From NCBI RefSeq assembly GCF_015158295.1, contig NZ_JACDXV010000003.1, positions 204,059 through 268,058 on the forward strand: a stretch of 64,000 nt of DNA. The letters run 5' to 3'. This DNA comes from Devosia faecipullorum (lineage in GTDB: Bacteria > Pseudomonadota > Alphaproteobacteria > Rhizobiales > Devosiaceae). The translations under genes were made by a program, and so were the position numbers. Numbering within the stretch: the first letter of the stretch is position 1; each line of letters starts with the position of its first letter. The notes below the pieces were generated by a model. That model searched no databases, was not told the DNA's origin, and worked only from the letters and a program-made list of their open reading frames with translations. Of the stretch, positions 10,352 through 20,237 are shown piece after piece.

Positions 10352-10714
10352 TCACCGGATGTCGAGCGCATCGTCCACGTCACCCATGGGGGACATCGGC
10401 GCGGCGCCGGCCTGGCGGCGCCGGGCTTCGATTTCCTGACTCAATTGCTGGGCCTCGCGCCGCCAATGGCGCTCGCCGCGGCGATGGGCTCCCTGGGCGA
10501 ACCAGGAAGCGACGCCCCCCAGCAGCACGCCGATGAGCAGGACCACGTAAAGCACCACGAAAAGCGGGATGCCATAACCGCCCGACCCCGCATCGGCGGG
10601 CGCGGCGAAGGGATTGAGATTGACGCTCACCAGGTGACGATTGGCCAAGGCAAAGGCGATCAGCACCCCGCAAAAGGGGACCAATATCAGCCAGCCGACG
10701 ATCCTGTTGACCAT
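10352..10714 (-). CDS. LapA-domain inner-membrane protein
   Basis: 120-aa protein with two predicted membrane helices (about residues 5-24 and 48-70) and a charged, probably helical, cytoplasmic tail rich in Arg, Gln and Glu. This matches the LapA/YciS-type DUF1049 family. In E. coli the LapA/LapB pair controls LpxC and hence LPS synthesis, but lapB is not adjacent here, so the function is tentative. Its place between ihfB and trpF is conserved in many alphaproteobacteria. Confidence 0.8.
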   Translation of the reverse strand: MVNRIVGWLILVPFCGVLIAFALANRHLVSVNLNPFAAPADAGSGGYGIPLFVVLYVVLLIGVLLGGVASWFAQGAHRRGERHWRREAQQLSQEIEARRRQAGAAPMSPMGDVDDALDIR

Positions 10715-10744
10715 AAGTTCGCCTAACTTGCCTCAGTCCCGGCT

Positions 10745-11026
10745 TCAGGACCGGTTGAGCCGCTCGCGGATTTCCTTGCCGGCCTTGAACTGGGGCACGT
10801 ATTTTTCGCCGACATCGACCTGTTCGCCGGTGCGCGGATTGCGTCCGACCCGGGCGGGCCGGTTCTTGACAGAAAAGGCTCCGAAGCCGCGCAATTCCAC
10901 CCTGTCGCCGCGCGCCATGGCATCGCCGATTTCATCGAGAATGGCATTGACGATATTCTCGATGTCGCGCTGGAACAGATGCGGGTTTTCCGCAGCGAGC
11001 TTTTCGACAAGTTCGGACTTGATCAT
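10745..11026 (-). CDS. ihfB: Integration host factor subunit beta
   Basis: Small DNA-bending protein of the HU/IHF family, 93 aa. It begins [17 protein letters not shown] and carries the beta-arm region RNPRTGEQV whose proline intercalates into DNA. The longer open frame to 11080 is rejected because homology starts at ATG 11026. The sequence [19 protein letters not shown] is the typical family core. It heads the ihfB-lapA-trpFBA string; sppA, often upstream of ihfB in relatives, is not found here. Confidence 0.95.
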   Translation of the reverse strand: MIKSELVEKLAAENPHLFQRDIENIVNAILDEIGDAMARGDRVELRGFGAFSVKNRPARVGRNPRTGEQVDVGEKYVPQFKAGKEIRERLNRS

Positions 11027-11123
11027 CAAAGGCTCCGGTCTTGGCCCCACCCCATTTGCGAGGCAGCGCCAACCTGCCAAAGCCTTGGCAAAAGGTCAAG
11101 CGCTACAAGGCGTTCGCGCCTAA

Positions 11124-11190
11124 AGCATCGTGCAGAAAAGTGGGAACCGATTTTCTGCAGAAACGATACGAAAACAAGAAATGGAGCGCC
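11124..11190. repeat. Palindromic intergenic repeat, family A (copy 1)
   Basis: A hairpin element with GCAGAAAA / TTTTCTGC as inner arms, extended outward by ATCGT / ACGAT, followed by an A-rich tail and GGAGCGC. A second, slightly diverged copy lies at 28317-28388. It fills most of the gap between ihfB and the convergently placed GNAT 3' end. The type resembles short repeats scattered through rhizobial genomes. Confidence 0.75.
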
Positions 11191-11703
11191 CTAGGCGAGC
11201 GGCTTGACCATATAGCGCGCCGCATCTTCGTAGCTCTTCAGCTTTTCATTGAGGGCCGGGCGGTGAAGCGCTGCAAAACCCTGCCTTTCCCAGAAGGCAA
11301 GCGAATGATTGACCGCCACCAGACTCATGCTGGCAAAGCCCATGGCTCGGGCATGCTTGGTGAGGGCTGCGACGATTTCGCCCGCCGCGCCGACGCCCCG
11401 GACCAGCGGCAGCAGCGCCAGATCGTGGATGTAATAAGTGTCGGCCTCGGGAGGAATGGCGCCGAGCAGGGTGTCGAGCGCCGGCAGGTCGCCCAACAGC
11501 CAGGGATGGCTCAGGACATAGCCAGCGGGCTTTTTCTCGCCGATTTCGAGCAGGTAGCAGCCATTGCGGTACAGCGCGAACTTTTCGGCCAGCACCGCCT
11601 CGGCCTCGAAAAAGCCTGGATGGACCTGACCGGCAAGGTCGAAGACCGCGCCGAGATCATAGCCGGTCATGGCGCGCCAGGCGACTTGGTTGAGCAGGGA
11701 CAT
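11191..11703 (-). CDS. GNAT family N-acetyltransferase
   Basis: 170 aa with the GNAT fold: acetyl-CoA-binding motif A is DLALLPLVRGVGAAG around residue 95, with the RGVGAAG pyrophosphate loop, followed by the SLVAVNHSLAFWERQGF motif B typical of small-molecule acetyltransferases. The substrate cannot be read from sequence. It lies downstream of rpsA with a terminator between them, so it is probably transcribed separately. Confidence 0.85.
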   Translation of the reverse strand: MSLLNQVAWRAMTGYDLGAVFDLAGQVHPGFFEAEAVLAEKFALYRNGCYLLEIGEKKPAGYVLSHPWLLGDLPALDTLLGAIPPEADTYYIHDLALLPLVRGVGAAGEIVAALTKHARAMGFASMSLVAVNHSLAFWERQGFAALHRPALNEKLKSYEDAARYMVKPLA

Positions 11704-11720
11704 TGCCGTCTCCAGACGTG

Positions 11721-11748
11721 AAACGACCCGCGCTTTTGGCGCGGGTCG
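11721..11748 (-). terminator. Terminator after rpsA
   Basis: A 10-bp perfect stem (CGACCCGCGC / GCGCGGGTCG) with a 5-nt loop, then TTT on the minus strand, 24 bp past the rpsA stop. The U tract is short, so efficiency is uncertain. Confidence 0.7.
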
Positions 11749-11771
11749 AAGGTTTGGGCAAGCCGACAGGC

Positions 11772-13478
<1,707 letters not shown>

Positions 13479-13668
13479 ACTTTTTCTCCATGCGCCGGTC
13501 GTTGAAGGTTGCTGATCCTGTCCGAATACGGGTCCGCTTCAGCAAAAATGCCAAAGCCGGCGCACGGAGCACCGCTTCAAACAACAGGATGATTGGTTTT
13601 GTCTGGTTCCGGGCCAGCGAATGGTCCGATTGCAGGCGGGTCGGACCCAAGGAGGAAATTAGGAGGCT

Positions 13669-14310
13669 TCAGCCCCCTGCCTTGAGCGCCATGTCCCGAT
13701 CGACAATCTCGATGGCAGCGCGGAGTGCGGCCTCTATACCGAGAAGCGTGGTATCAAGCAAGTGCGCGTCCGCCGCTTTGTAGAAGCCGCCATGCGGGTT
13801 GAGCATGTCGCGGGAATCGCGCTCCTCGATCTGATGGTAGAGCACATAGCGATCGACAATGAGCCCGCGCTCTTCCAATTGCTTGGCCCGGCGCTCCATG
13901 CGCGCCTTGCTGTCCGCCTGGATGAAGAGTTTGACATCGGCATCGGGGCAGATCTTGGTGCCGATATCGCGCCCGTCGAGCACCGCCCCGCCCGGCTGCA
14001 AGGCAAATTCGCGCTGGAAGGCAAAAAGCGCCGCGCGCACTTCGGCGATCACCGCAACCTTGGAGGCGAGCACACCGGTTTCGGCGCTGGTGAGCACCGC
14101 GAGATCGGTGAGATGGGCGGCATCGAGCGCCCGCGCCGCCGCGATGGCGGCTGCCTCGAAATCGGCACTGTCCTCGCGCCCGGCAATGGCCCGGCCCACG
14201 GCGCGGTAGAGCAGGCCGGTATCGAGATGGGGCAGGCGATAGTGCCGGGCGAGGCCGGCGGCCAGCGTGCCCTTGCCGGAGGCGGCGGGTCCATCGACGG
14301 CGATGATCAT
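13669..14310 (-). CDS. cmk: Cytidylate kinase
   Basis: Phosphorylates CMP and dCMP. 213 aa from ATG 14310, chosen because an AGGAGG Shine-Dalgarno lies eight bases upstream and the protein then starts MIIAVDGPAASGKGT with the P-loop at its usual place; the frame open to 14397 is readthrough. The NMP-binding part includes DTGLLYRAVG and LDGRDIGT. In most relatives aroA sits directly upstream of cmk; here it is absent and cmk is divergent from the TIGR02300 gene. Confidence 0.95.
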   Translation of the reverse strand: MIIAVDGPAASGKGTLAAGLARHYRLPHLDTGLLYRAVGRAIAGREDSADFEAAAIAAARALDAAHLTDLAVLTSAETGVLASKVAVIAEVRAALFAFQREFALQPGGAVLDGRDIGTKICPDADVKLFIQADSKARMERRAKQLEERGLIVDRYVLYHQIEERDSRDMLNPHGGFYKAADAHLLDTTLLGIEAALRAAIEIVDRDMALKAGG

Positions 14311-14390
14311 TAGGGCCTCCTGCGGCATGCAATCTGCCTCTAAGGCGATAGCGGCATCCTCCGGCATGGGCAAGGGCCCGCATTTAGCGT

Positions 14391-14417
14391 TTGACACGTC
14401 CCGGCTTTGCCCATAAC
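14391..14417 (+). promoter_or_regulatory. Candidate sigma-70 promoter for the TIGR02300 gene
   Basis: TTGACA at 14391-14396, then after 15-17 bases a CATAAC/ATAACC -10-like hexamer around 14412-14418, in the 173-bp divergent gap between cmk and the TIGR02300 gene. The -35 is perfect; the -10 is weak. Confidence 0.45.
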
Positions 14418-14483
14418 CGGACTGACCGACTGGGCGCGAGCGGCATGACGCGCCCGCGCATTTCCATTCGACGAGGCATGAAA

Positions 14484-14876
14484 ATGGCCAGTTCCGAGCG
14501 CGGCACCAAGCGCACCGATCCCGATACGGGCAAGAAGTTCTACGACCTCAACATGGACCCGATCGTCTCGCCCTATACGGGCAAGTCCTATCCGCGGTCC
14601 TTTTTCGAGCAATTGACCGGCAAGGCCGGCCCGGCCACGGCGCGCAAGCTCGATGACGAGGACGAGCAGGACGAAGAAGACGAGGTCGAAAATGCCGGCC
14701 CCGAAATCGTCAGCCTCGAAGAGGCCGATGCCGAGGAAGCCGGCGACGACATTCCCGATGTGGAAGATGTCGAGGTCGATGAAGACCTGGGCGATGAGGA
14801 AGACGTGTTCCTCGAAGAGGACGAAGACGAGGATGACGGCCTCGGCTTTGAAGTCAGCGACGACGAGGACCGCTGA
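14484..14876 (+). CDS. TIGR02300 family protein (acidic, function unknown)
   Basis: 130 aa. The first half is a conserved small domain (GTKRTDPDTGKKFYDL, then DPIVSPYTGKSYP); the second half is a long Asp/Glu-rich tail. ATG 14484 is chosen over ATG 14478 because GAGG at 14473-14476 is spaced correctly only for the former. The family is nearly restricted to alphaproteobacteria and commonly neighbours aroA/cmk/rpsA and a tRNA-Ala, as here. The related FYDLN_acid domain name reflects the FYDLN motif. No biochemical role can be assigned. Confidence 0.88.
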   Translation: MASSERGTKRTDPDTGKKFYDLNMDPIVSPYTGKSYPRSFFEQLTGKAGPATARKLDDEDEQDEEDEVENAGPEIVSLEEADAEEAGDDIPDVEDVEVDEDLGDEEDVFLEEDEDEDDGLGFEVSDDEDR

Positions 14877-15123
14877 GTCCTGCCTCCCGATGGAAGCGGA
14901 TGGCGCAATGCGCTTTCCCGATATTCCAGCGTTGGATCAAGAATTTAGGGACGCGGGGCGAGCCAGGCTTGCCCCTTCGCCCCCAAGAGTTTTCCACCGG
15001 ACGAGGCTTTTGCCCGGCGGAACAAATAAAGTGTCATTTGGCACTTGCATGCGGGGAAATGATCCAATAGGTTCCGCCTCGCTTCGGACGGGCAAATCCC
15101 TCCGAACCCACCAGAATGAGGCA

Positions 15124-15140
15124 GGGTTTTCATAACCCTG
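15124..15140 (+). other. Small inverted repeat upstream of tRNA-Ala
   Basis: AGGGTTTTCATAACCCT: 5-6-bp arms, ending nine bases before the tRNA. It may be a processing hairpin in the tRNA leader. The rest of 14877-15123 shows only a GC-rich hairpin (GGGGCG/CGCCCC, about 14956-14981) that could end the TIGR02300 transcript. Confidence 0.3.
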
Positions 15141-15148
15141 ACCGGAAT

Positions 15149-15224
<76 letters not shown>

Positions 15225-15366
15225 TCCATTTTTCACCGCGTTTTCCTGTTCATCCAGACCCGAATGCCGCGTCCCCGCGCGCTGTTCATTGCCCGCTCAG
15301 GCTCCTGACCTGGTTTGACACGCCTTGGCGATCTGACATCGTGCTTGTCGCCATCAGGAATCGCCC

Positions 15367-16509
15367 ATGTCCCGCAAGATTGTCACCCTCAGCGCCGCCG
15401 AGGCCCGCGCCATCTGGCTGCGGGCGCAGAAGCTCGACAGCGCCGCCCCGTTCGGCGCCGGACCGCAGGCGGCGCATGCCGCCATCGCGCATCTGGGCTA
15501 TGTGCAGATCGACACGATCAACGTGATCGAGCGCTGCCACCACCATATCCTTTATTCCCGCATTCCCGCCTATCGGCGGGGTGATCTCGAGACGCTGCAA
15601 TCGCAGGAAAAATCAATCTTCGAATATTGGACCCATGCGCTGAGCTATGTCCCATTGGCGGACATGGCCTTTTTTCTCCCGGCGATGAATGCCTATCGGC
15701 AAAATCCCAATTCCTGGTTCGGTACAGTGAGCAGGGAAGAAATCAGCGCCATGCTGCGGCGCCTCAAAAGCGAGGGACCGCTCTCCATCCGCGACATCGC
15801 CGATGATGAATTGGTGGACAAGACCCATCCCTGGGCCAGCCGCAAACCGTCCAAGCGCGTGCTGCAATCGATGTTCTATCAGGGGCTGGTGGCAATTTCG
15901 GCGCGCCAGGGCATGGTCAAGACCTATGATCTGATCGGGCGACATTTCGGCTGGGCCAAGAGACCCAGGCCAGCCAGCGATCGGCAGGTGACCGCCTATC
16001 TGCTCGATCGGGCCCTGCGCAGCCAGGGCCTGGTCAGCCTCGATTCCATCTGCCACCTCAATGCCCCGGCCAAAAAGGCGGTGGCCGAGCTGATCGACGC
16101 CAGGGCAAGGCGGCGGCAATTGGTGCCTGTCGTGATCGCGGGCGCGGAACACGCACCGCATTGGGCCAGGCCCGAAGCGCTAGCGGGGGCCGCGCCCGGC
16201 GCACCACGGGTCCATGTCCTATCCCCGTTCGACCCGCTGATCATCCAGCGGAAACGGCTCAAGCTGTTCTTCGGCTATAATCATGTCTTTGAAGCCTATG
16301 TGCCGGCGGCCAGACGCCAATATGGCTATTTTGCCCTGCCGATCATCGTCGGCGACCAGATCGCGGCGACGGTGGATTTCAAGACCGACAGGGCAGCGGG
16401 CCGATTATTGGTGCAGAAATGGAGCTGGCTGACCGATCCGGGCGCCGAGGCTAAGGCCGCAATCGACGCCGAACTCGGCCGTTTCGAGAACTTTCAACTC
16501 GGCCGCTGA
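15367..16509 (+). CDS. AlkX/YcaQ-like winged-helix DNA glycosylase (HTH_42 family)
   Basis: 380 aa, matching the winged-helix YcaQ/DUF1006 family, whose E. coli member AlkX unhooks interstrand crosslinks and excises N7-alkylguanines. The catalytic Q-hydrophobic-D motif of the AlkX branch is visible as GYVQIDT (Q47, D49); the AlkZ branch has QxQ instead. EKSIFEYWTHALSYVP and HVLSPFDPLIIQRKR, conserved in the family, follow. It has its own short leader (15225-15366) and a terminator shared with the convergent DUF1150 gene. Confidence 0.88.
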   Translation: MSRKIVTLSAAEARAIWLRAQKLDSAAPFGAGPQAAHAAIAHLGYVQIDTINVIERCHHHILYSRIPAYRRGDLETLQSQEKSIFEYWTHALSYVPLADMAFFLPAMNAYRQNPNSWFGTVSREEISAMLRRLKSEGPLSIRDIADDELVDKTHPWASRKPSKRVLQSMFYQGLVAISARQGMVKTYDLIGRHFGWAKRPRPASDRQVTAYLLDRALRSQGLVSLDSICHLNAPAKKAVAELIDARARRRQLVPVVIAGAEHAPHWARPEALAGAAPGAPRVHVLSPFDPLIIQRKRLKLFFGYNHVFEAYVPAARRQYGYFALPIIVGDQIAATVDFKTDRAAGRLLVQKWSWLTDPGAEAKAAIDAELGRFENFQLGR

Positions 16510-16510
16510 A

Positions 16511-16538
16511 CCGGATGCCGCGAGCTGCAGGCATCCGG
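16511..16538. terminator. Bidirectional terminator between YcaQ-like and DUF1150 genes
   Basis: A 9-bp perfect stem, CCGGATGCC / GGCATCCGG, with CAAAACTTTT after it on the plus strand. It lies between two convergent stop codons 37 bp apart. Confidence 0.7.
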
Positions 16539-16546
16539 CAAAACTT

Positions 16547-16831
16547 TTAGTGCAGCGTGGCCAAGCCGATATTCTGGTCGCCCAGCCATTCATTGACCGC
16601 CTCGGCGCTGTCCGAGACCATGAGCGGGGTGCCGTCGGCGGACATGACCAGGTGATAGAGCGCGCCGGATTCGAAAGCGGCGTCGTGGATCATGCTGGAG
16701 AGGATGCTGCCGGTAACGGGTTTGACATAGGCGACCGCTTCCCCGCCCAGGGCGGCGAATTGGGCGGCTGTCAGGCGCTTGAGAGAATTGTCGGCTTCGA
16801 CGCCGGTGTCGAAATTGCGTTTGTCCATCAT
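16547..16831 (-). CDS. DUF1150 family protein
   Basis: 94 aa small soluble protein, with the family-typical GGEAVAYVKPVTG and a short C terminus ending NIGLATLH. DUF1150 proteins are commonly encoded next to Hsp20 small heat-shock genes in alphaproteobacteria, and here the gene lies 28 bp downstream of one in the same direction. The pairing suggests a shared heat-shock operon; the molecular role is unknown. Confidence 0.85.
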   Translation of the reverse strand: MMDKRNFDTGVEADNSLKRLTAAQFAALGGEAVAYVKPVTGSILSSMIHDAAFESGALYHLVMSADGTPLMVSDSAEAVNEWLGDQNIGLATLH

Positions 16832-16859
16832 CTGTCGGGCCCTTTCCTAAACTGGTTCC

Positions 16860-17279
16860 TCACAAGGAGCGAATGTCGATTTTGCGGGCGGTCTTGACGG
16901 CGCGCGGGCGCTCTAGAGCAATAACGAGCATGCCATGGCCCAGGGTTGCATCCCTGACTTCCATGCCCTCGGCCAGAAGGAAGCTGCGCTGGAACTGGCG
17001 GGCGGCAATGCCGCGATGCAGGAAATCCTTGCCCGCTTCGTCCTTCTGGCGGCCGCGCACCTGCAGCTGGTGGTCGTCAACCATCACGTCGAGTTCGGCT
17101 TGGGAAAAACCGGCCACGGCGATGGAGATCAGGAAGCGCTCGGCCCCGTCTTCACCCTGGCTGCGTTCGATATTGTAGGGCGGATAGCCGTCCGCCGATC
17201 GCGACAGGCGATCGATGCGCTCCTCGAAAGCATCAAAGCCGAGGAGAAAGGGCGCGGAAAACACCGAGATACGCGACAT
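16860..17279 (-). CDS. Hsp20/alpha-crystallin small heat shock protein
   Basis: 139 aa, IbpA-like. The alpha-crystallin domain runs from YPPYNIE (about residue 35) to ALERPRAVKTARKIDI, with the FLISIAVAGFSQAELDV strand pattern and the RSFLLAEGMEVRDA segment. A frame extension to a TTG at 17300 is rejected: ATG 17279 has AAGGA seven bases upstream. It is an ATP-independent holdase. It shares a short divergent region with the glycosyltransferase gene. Confidence 0.92.
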   Translation of the reverse strand: MSRISVFSAPFLLGFDAFEERIDRLSRSADGYPPYNIERSQGEDGAERFLISIAVAGFSQAELDVMVDDHQLQVRGRQKDEAGKDFLHRGIAARQFQRSFLLAEGMEVRDATLGHGMLVIALERPRAVKTARKIDIRSL

Positions 17280-17381
17280 GAAAGCGTCCTTGATCGTCAA
17301 GCAACGTTGGCGTTCCGACCCAAGAGAGTGGCATCGGAAGCATGGAGCAGATATGGGTCAGTGCCGAACAGGGTTCAAGAC

Positions 17382-18227
17382 ATGCGCAAAACCGTCGCGA
17401 TCATCACCCCGGCCTACAAGGCCCAGGTCACCCTGCCCGCGACAGTGCGCAGCGTGCTCGAGCAGAGCCATGGGGATTGGCAACACTGGATCATCGCCGA
17501 TGACGGCGCCGATTATGCCGGCTTTCTGGCCGAGCAGGGACTTGCCGATCCGCGGCAGGTGTTTCTTTCCAGCGGCGGCATGGGGCTGGGGGCGTCCCGC
17601 GCCCGTAATGTGGCGCTGGACCGGCTCGAAACCCAATATGCCGCCATTCTCGACGCCGATGACCGCCTCAAGCCGCAAAAGCTGGAACGGGCCGTCGCGG
17701 CCCTGGCCGAATACGGCATCGTCACCACGGCGCTCGACGTCATGGACATGGATTTTTCCCATCTCCGCCATGTCGGCGCGGGCCCCGACCGGGTGCTGAG
17801 CCCGGGCGAACACAAGAGGGTGAACATCTCGATGGATTCGATGATCGCCTGGGATCGCTCGCGCGGCGATGGCCGCTATGATCCCGGGATGAGCAACATG
17901 ACCGATCTGGAATTCCTGCTCCAGCTCTACCGCACCATTCCTCAAAGCTGCCATCTGGGCACGCCGCTGCACGATTACGTCAAGCGCGACGGCTCGATGA
18001 GCAATGGCAAGGATGTGGCTGCCGGCATGATCGCCTCGAAACGCGAAATTCTCCGCCGCCTCGGAAGCGGATATTACGGCCTTGCCCCGGAGGACGTGGC
18101 GGGCCTTGCCGGTTTTCTCACCATCTCGCTGGCGGCGGAAGCGACCTATGGCGCTGCCCTCGCCGCAAAGCCGGGCCTCTTGTTCGAGGACCATCTCGAG
18201 CCGATGCTGGCTTCGGGACGCGTCTGA
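17382..18227 (+). CDS. Family 2 glycosyltransferase
   Basis: 281 aa GT-A fold enzyme. It starts MRKTVAIITPAYKAQVTL, with the nucleotide-binding DDGADY near residue 40 and the metal-binding ILDADDRLKP (DXD-type) near 90. No membrane helix. The larger frame from 16935 runs over the Hsp20 gene and is not real upstream of 17382. The acceptor is unknown; it could act on surface polysaccharide. It is divergent from hsp20 and not obviously in an operon with other sugar genes. Confidence 0.85.
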   Translation: MRKTVAIITPAYKAQVTLPATVRSVLEQSHGDWQHWIIADDGADYAGFLAEQGLADPRQVFLSSGGMGLGASRARNVALDRLETQYAAILDADDRLKPQKLERAVAALAEYGIVTTALDVMDMDFSHLRHVGAGPDRVLSPGEHKRVNISMDSMIAWDRSRGDGRYDPGMSNMTDLEFLLQLYRTIPQSCHLGTPLHDYVKRDGSMSNGKDVAAGMIASKREILRRLGSGYYGLAPEDVAGLAGFLTISLAAEATYGAALAAKPGLLFEDHLEPMLASGRV

Positions 18228-18240
18228 GGCAATGGCGCTC

Positions 18241-18269
18241 TTGCCTTCCCGGCGCTTTGCCCCTATAGA
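18241..18269 (+). promoter_or_regulatory. Candidate promoter for rpmI-rplT
   Basis: TTGCCT (18241-18246), a 17-bp spacer and TATAGA (18264-18269), 98 bp before the rpmI start. The -10 is close to consensus and the spacing optimal, giving a leader long enough for L20-type autoregulation, although I see no defined pseudoknot. Confidence 0.5.
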
Positions 18270-18366
18270 GCCCACTTCTCCGGACCGCCCGGCCAAAAGG
18301 CATGCCGTGGCGGTCTTTGAACGCGATGGGATTTAAAAACCCGTCCAGACAATAAGGACCCGCAAA

Positions 18367-18567
18367 ATGCCCAAGATGAAGACCAAATCCGGCGCCAAGA
18401 AGCGTTTCAGCTTCACCGCGACCGGCAAGGTGAAGGCCGGCGTCGCCGGCAAGCGCCACCGCCTGATCAGCCACAACGCCAAGTACATCCGCACCAACCG
18501 CGGCACCAAGATCCTCTCCAAGGGTGATGAGGGTCTGGTGAAGTGGTACATGCCGTACAACCGCTAA
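18367..18567 (+). CDS. rpmI: 50S ribosomal protein L35
   Basis: 66 aa, starting [14 protein letters not shown], the L35 signature; very basic. First gene of the rpmI-rplT pair, 20 bp ahead of rplT. infC is not upstream, in contrast to the enterobacterial infC-rpmI-rplT operon. Confidence 0.97.
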   Translation: MPKMKTKSGAKKRFSFTATGKVKAGVAGKRHRLISHNAKYIRTNRGTKILSKGDEGLVKWYMPYNR

Positions 18568-18587
18568 GCTGGAAGGACACACAATAA

Positions 18588-18989
18588 ATGGCACGCGTTA
18601 AGAGAGGCGTTACCGCCCACGCTCGTCACAAGAAGGTCTTGAAGGCCGCCGAGGGCTATTATGGCCGTCGCAAGTCTACGATCCGCATCGCCAAGCAGGC
18701 AGTGGAAAAGGCCGGCCAGTACGCCTATCGCGACCGTCGCGTCAAGAAGCGCAATTTCCGGGCTCTCTGGATCCAGCGCATCAACGCCGCCGTGCGCGAT
18801 CACGGCCTGACCTATGGCCGATTTATCGACGGCCTCAGCAAGGCTGAGATTGCTGTCGACCGCAAGGTGCTGTCTGATCTGGCGATCACCCAGCCCGAAG
18901 CGTTCACCGCCCTGGTCGCCAAGGCCAAGGCAGCTCTGGCCTATCTGGAAGGGGTGGAAGACACCACCCACGCCCGGGTCACCGCTTAA
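18588..18989 (+). CDS. rplT: 50S ribosomal protein L20
   Basis: 133 aa, with N-terminal [16 protein letters not shown] helix and [20 protein letters not shown] typical of L20. An early large-subunit assembly protein and, in other bacteria, the repressor of its own operon. Slightly longer than E. coli L20 (118 aa) because of a C-terminal extension seen in alphaproteobacteria. Followed by a strong hairpin and then pheS. Confidence 0.97.
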   Translation: MARVKRGVTAHARHKKVLKAAEGYYGRRKSTIRIAKQAVEKAGQYAYRDRRVKKRNFRALWIQRINAAVRDHGLTYGRFIDGLSKAEIAVDRKVLSDLAITQPEAFTALVAKAKAALAYLEGVEDTTHARVTA

Positions 18990-19018
18990 GCCAGCTCAGT
19001 CCGCTGAGGTCAAAATCG

Positions 19019-19058
19019 CGCCTTGCGCCGCCCGAGAGGGCTGGCGCGGGGCGTTTTT
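19019..19058 (+). terminator. Terminator between rplT and pheS
   Basis: Long GC-rich hairpin: CGCCTTGCGCC and GGCGCGGGGCG arms with an inner GCCC/GGGC stem, then TTTTTGTTT. It lies 30 bp after rplT and 43 bp before pheS. It is a plausible intrinsic terminator or a site of partial readthrough into pheST. No phenylalanine-rich leader peptide is visible, so classical attenuation is not supported. Confidence 0.75.
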
Positions 19059-19100
19059 GTTTGCTCTAACCGCGCCACCACGTCCGAGTTGAAGAAGATC

Positions 19101-20231
19101 ATGTCCCTAGAAGCCCAGATCGACACCATGCGCAGCGCGCTTACCGCCGCTATCGCCGCCGCCGAAAACCAAGCCGCGCTCGATGCGGTGCGAGTGGCCG
19201 CCTTGGGCAAGAAGGGCAGCGTGTCCGCGCTCCTCGCCAGTCTGGGGACGATGGCGCCGGACGAGCGCAAATCGGCCGGCCCGGCGATCAACGGCCTCAA
19301 GACCGAGATCGGCGGGCTGATCGAAGCGCGCGGCGCCGACCTCAAGGCCGCCGCGCTCGATGCCCGCCTCAAGGCCGAGACCATTGACGTCACCCTGCCC
19401 CTCCGGCCGGGCCCGGTGGCGCGCGGCCGCATCCACCCGATTTCCCAGACCATCGACGAAATCACCGCCATCTTCTCGGATATGGGCTTTTCCATCGCCG
19501 AAGGGCCGGACATCGAGACCGATTACTACAATTTCACCGCGCTCAACTTCCCCGAAGGGCACCCGGCGCGCGAAATGCACGACACCTTCTTCATGAAGCC
19601 CGGCCCCGACGGTATCAAGAAAGTGCTGCGCACCCATACCTCGCCGGTGCAGATGCGCGTCATGCAAAAGACCAATGAAAAGCCGGCGGCCTCCTATCTG
19701 ACGCCGGCCATGGACCCGCCGATCCGCGTGGTCATGCCCGGCCGCACCTATCGCAATGACAGCGACCAGACCCATACCCCGATGTTCCATCAGGTCGAGG
19801 GCCTGGTCATCGACAAATCCAGCCATATCGGGCAATTGCGCTGGGTGCTGGAGGAATTCCTCAAGGCGTTTTTCGAAGTGCCCAGCGTCACTTTGCGCTT
19901 CCGCCCCAGCTTTTTCCCCTTCACCGAGCCGAGCATGGAAGTGGACGTGCAATGCGACCGCTCCGGCGCGGAAGTGAAGATCGGGGAGGGCAATGACTGG
20001 CTGGAAATCCTCGGCTGCGGCATGGTTCATCCCAATGTCATCGCCAATGCCGGTCTCGACCCCGATATCTATCAGGGCTTTGCCTGGGGCATCGGCATCG
20101 ACCGCATCGCCATGCTCAAATATGGCATGCCGGACCTGCGCGCCTTTTTCGACGCCGACCAGCGCTGGATCGCCCATTACGGCTTCCGCCCGCTCGACCT
20201 GCCGACCCTGTTCGGGGGGCTTTCGAGCTAG
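19101..20231 (+). CDS. pheS: Phenylalanine-tRNA ligase alpha subunit
   Basis: Catalytic class II subunit of the (alpha-beta)2 enzyme. 376 aa from ATG 19101, which begins [11 protein letters not shown] with the N-terminal coiled-coil; the frame open from 19023 includes the terminator and is rejected. Class II motif 2 lies around [11 protein letters not shown] and motif 3 in [17 protein letters not shown]. It is separated from pheT by one inserted exonuclease gene. Confidence 0.97.
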   Translation: MSLEAQIDTMRSALTAAIAAAENQAALDAVRVAALGKKGSVSALLASLGTMAPDERKSAGPAINGLKTEIGGLIEARGADLKAAALDARLKAETIDVTLPLRPGPVARGRIHPISQTIDEITAIFSDMGFSIAEGPDIETDYYNFTALNFPEGHPAREMHDTFFMKPGPDGIKKVLRTHTSPVQMRVMQKTNEKPAASYLTPAMDPPIRVVMPGRTYRNDSDQTHTPMFHQVEGLVIDKSSHIGQLRWVLEEFLKAFFEVPSVTLRFRPSFFPFTEPSMEVDVQCDRSGAEVKIGEGNDWLEILGCGMVHPNVIANAGLDPDIYQGFAWGIGIDRIAMLKYGMPDLRAFFDADQRWIAHYGFRPLDLPTLFGGLSS

Positions 20232-20237
20232 GCGGCG

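Noticed and set aside
13650..13668. Shine-Dalgarno-like GGAGGAAATTAGGAGG on the plus strand
   Set aside because: No start codon or open frame of useful length follows; it is opposite the cmk-rpsA intergenic region.
17280..17300. Upstream TTG start for the Hsp20 gene
   Set aside because: ATG 17279 has a good AAGGA at proper spacing; the TTG lacks any ribosome-binding site.
19019..19100. Possible phenylalanine attenuator before pheS
   Set aside because: A terminator hairpin is present, but there is no short leader peptide with clustered Phe codons and no competing antiterminator stem that I can see.
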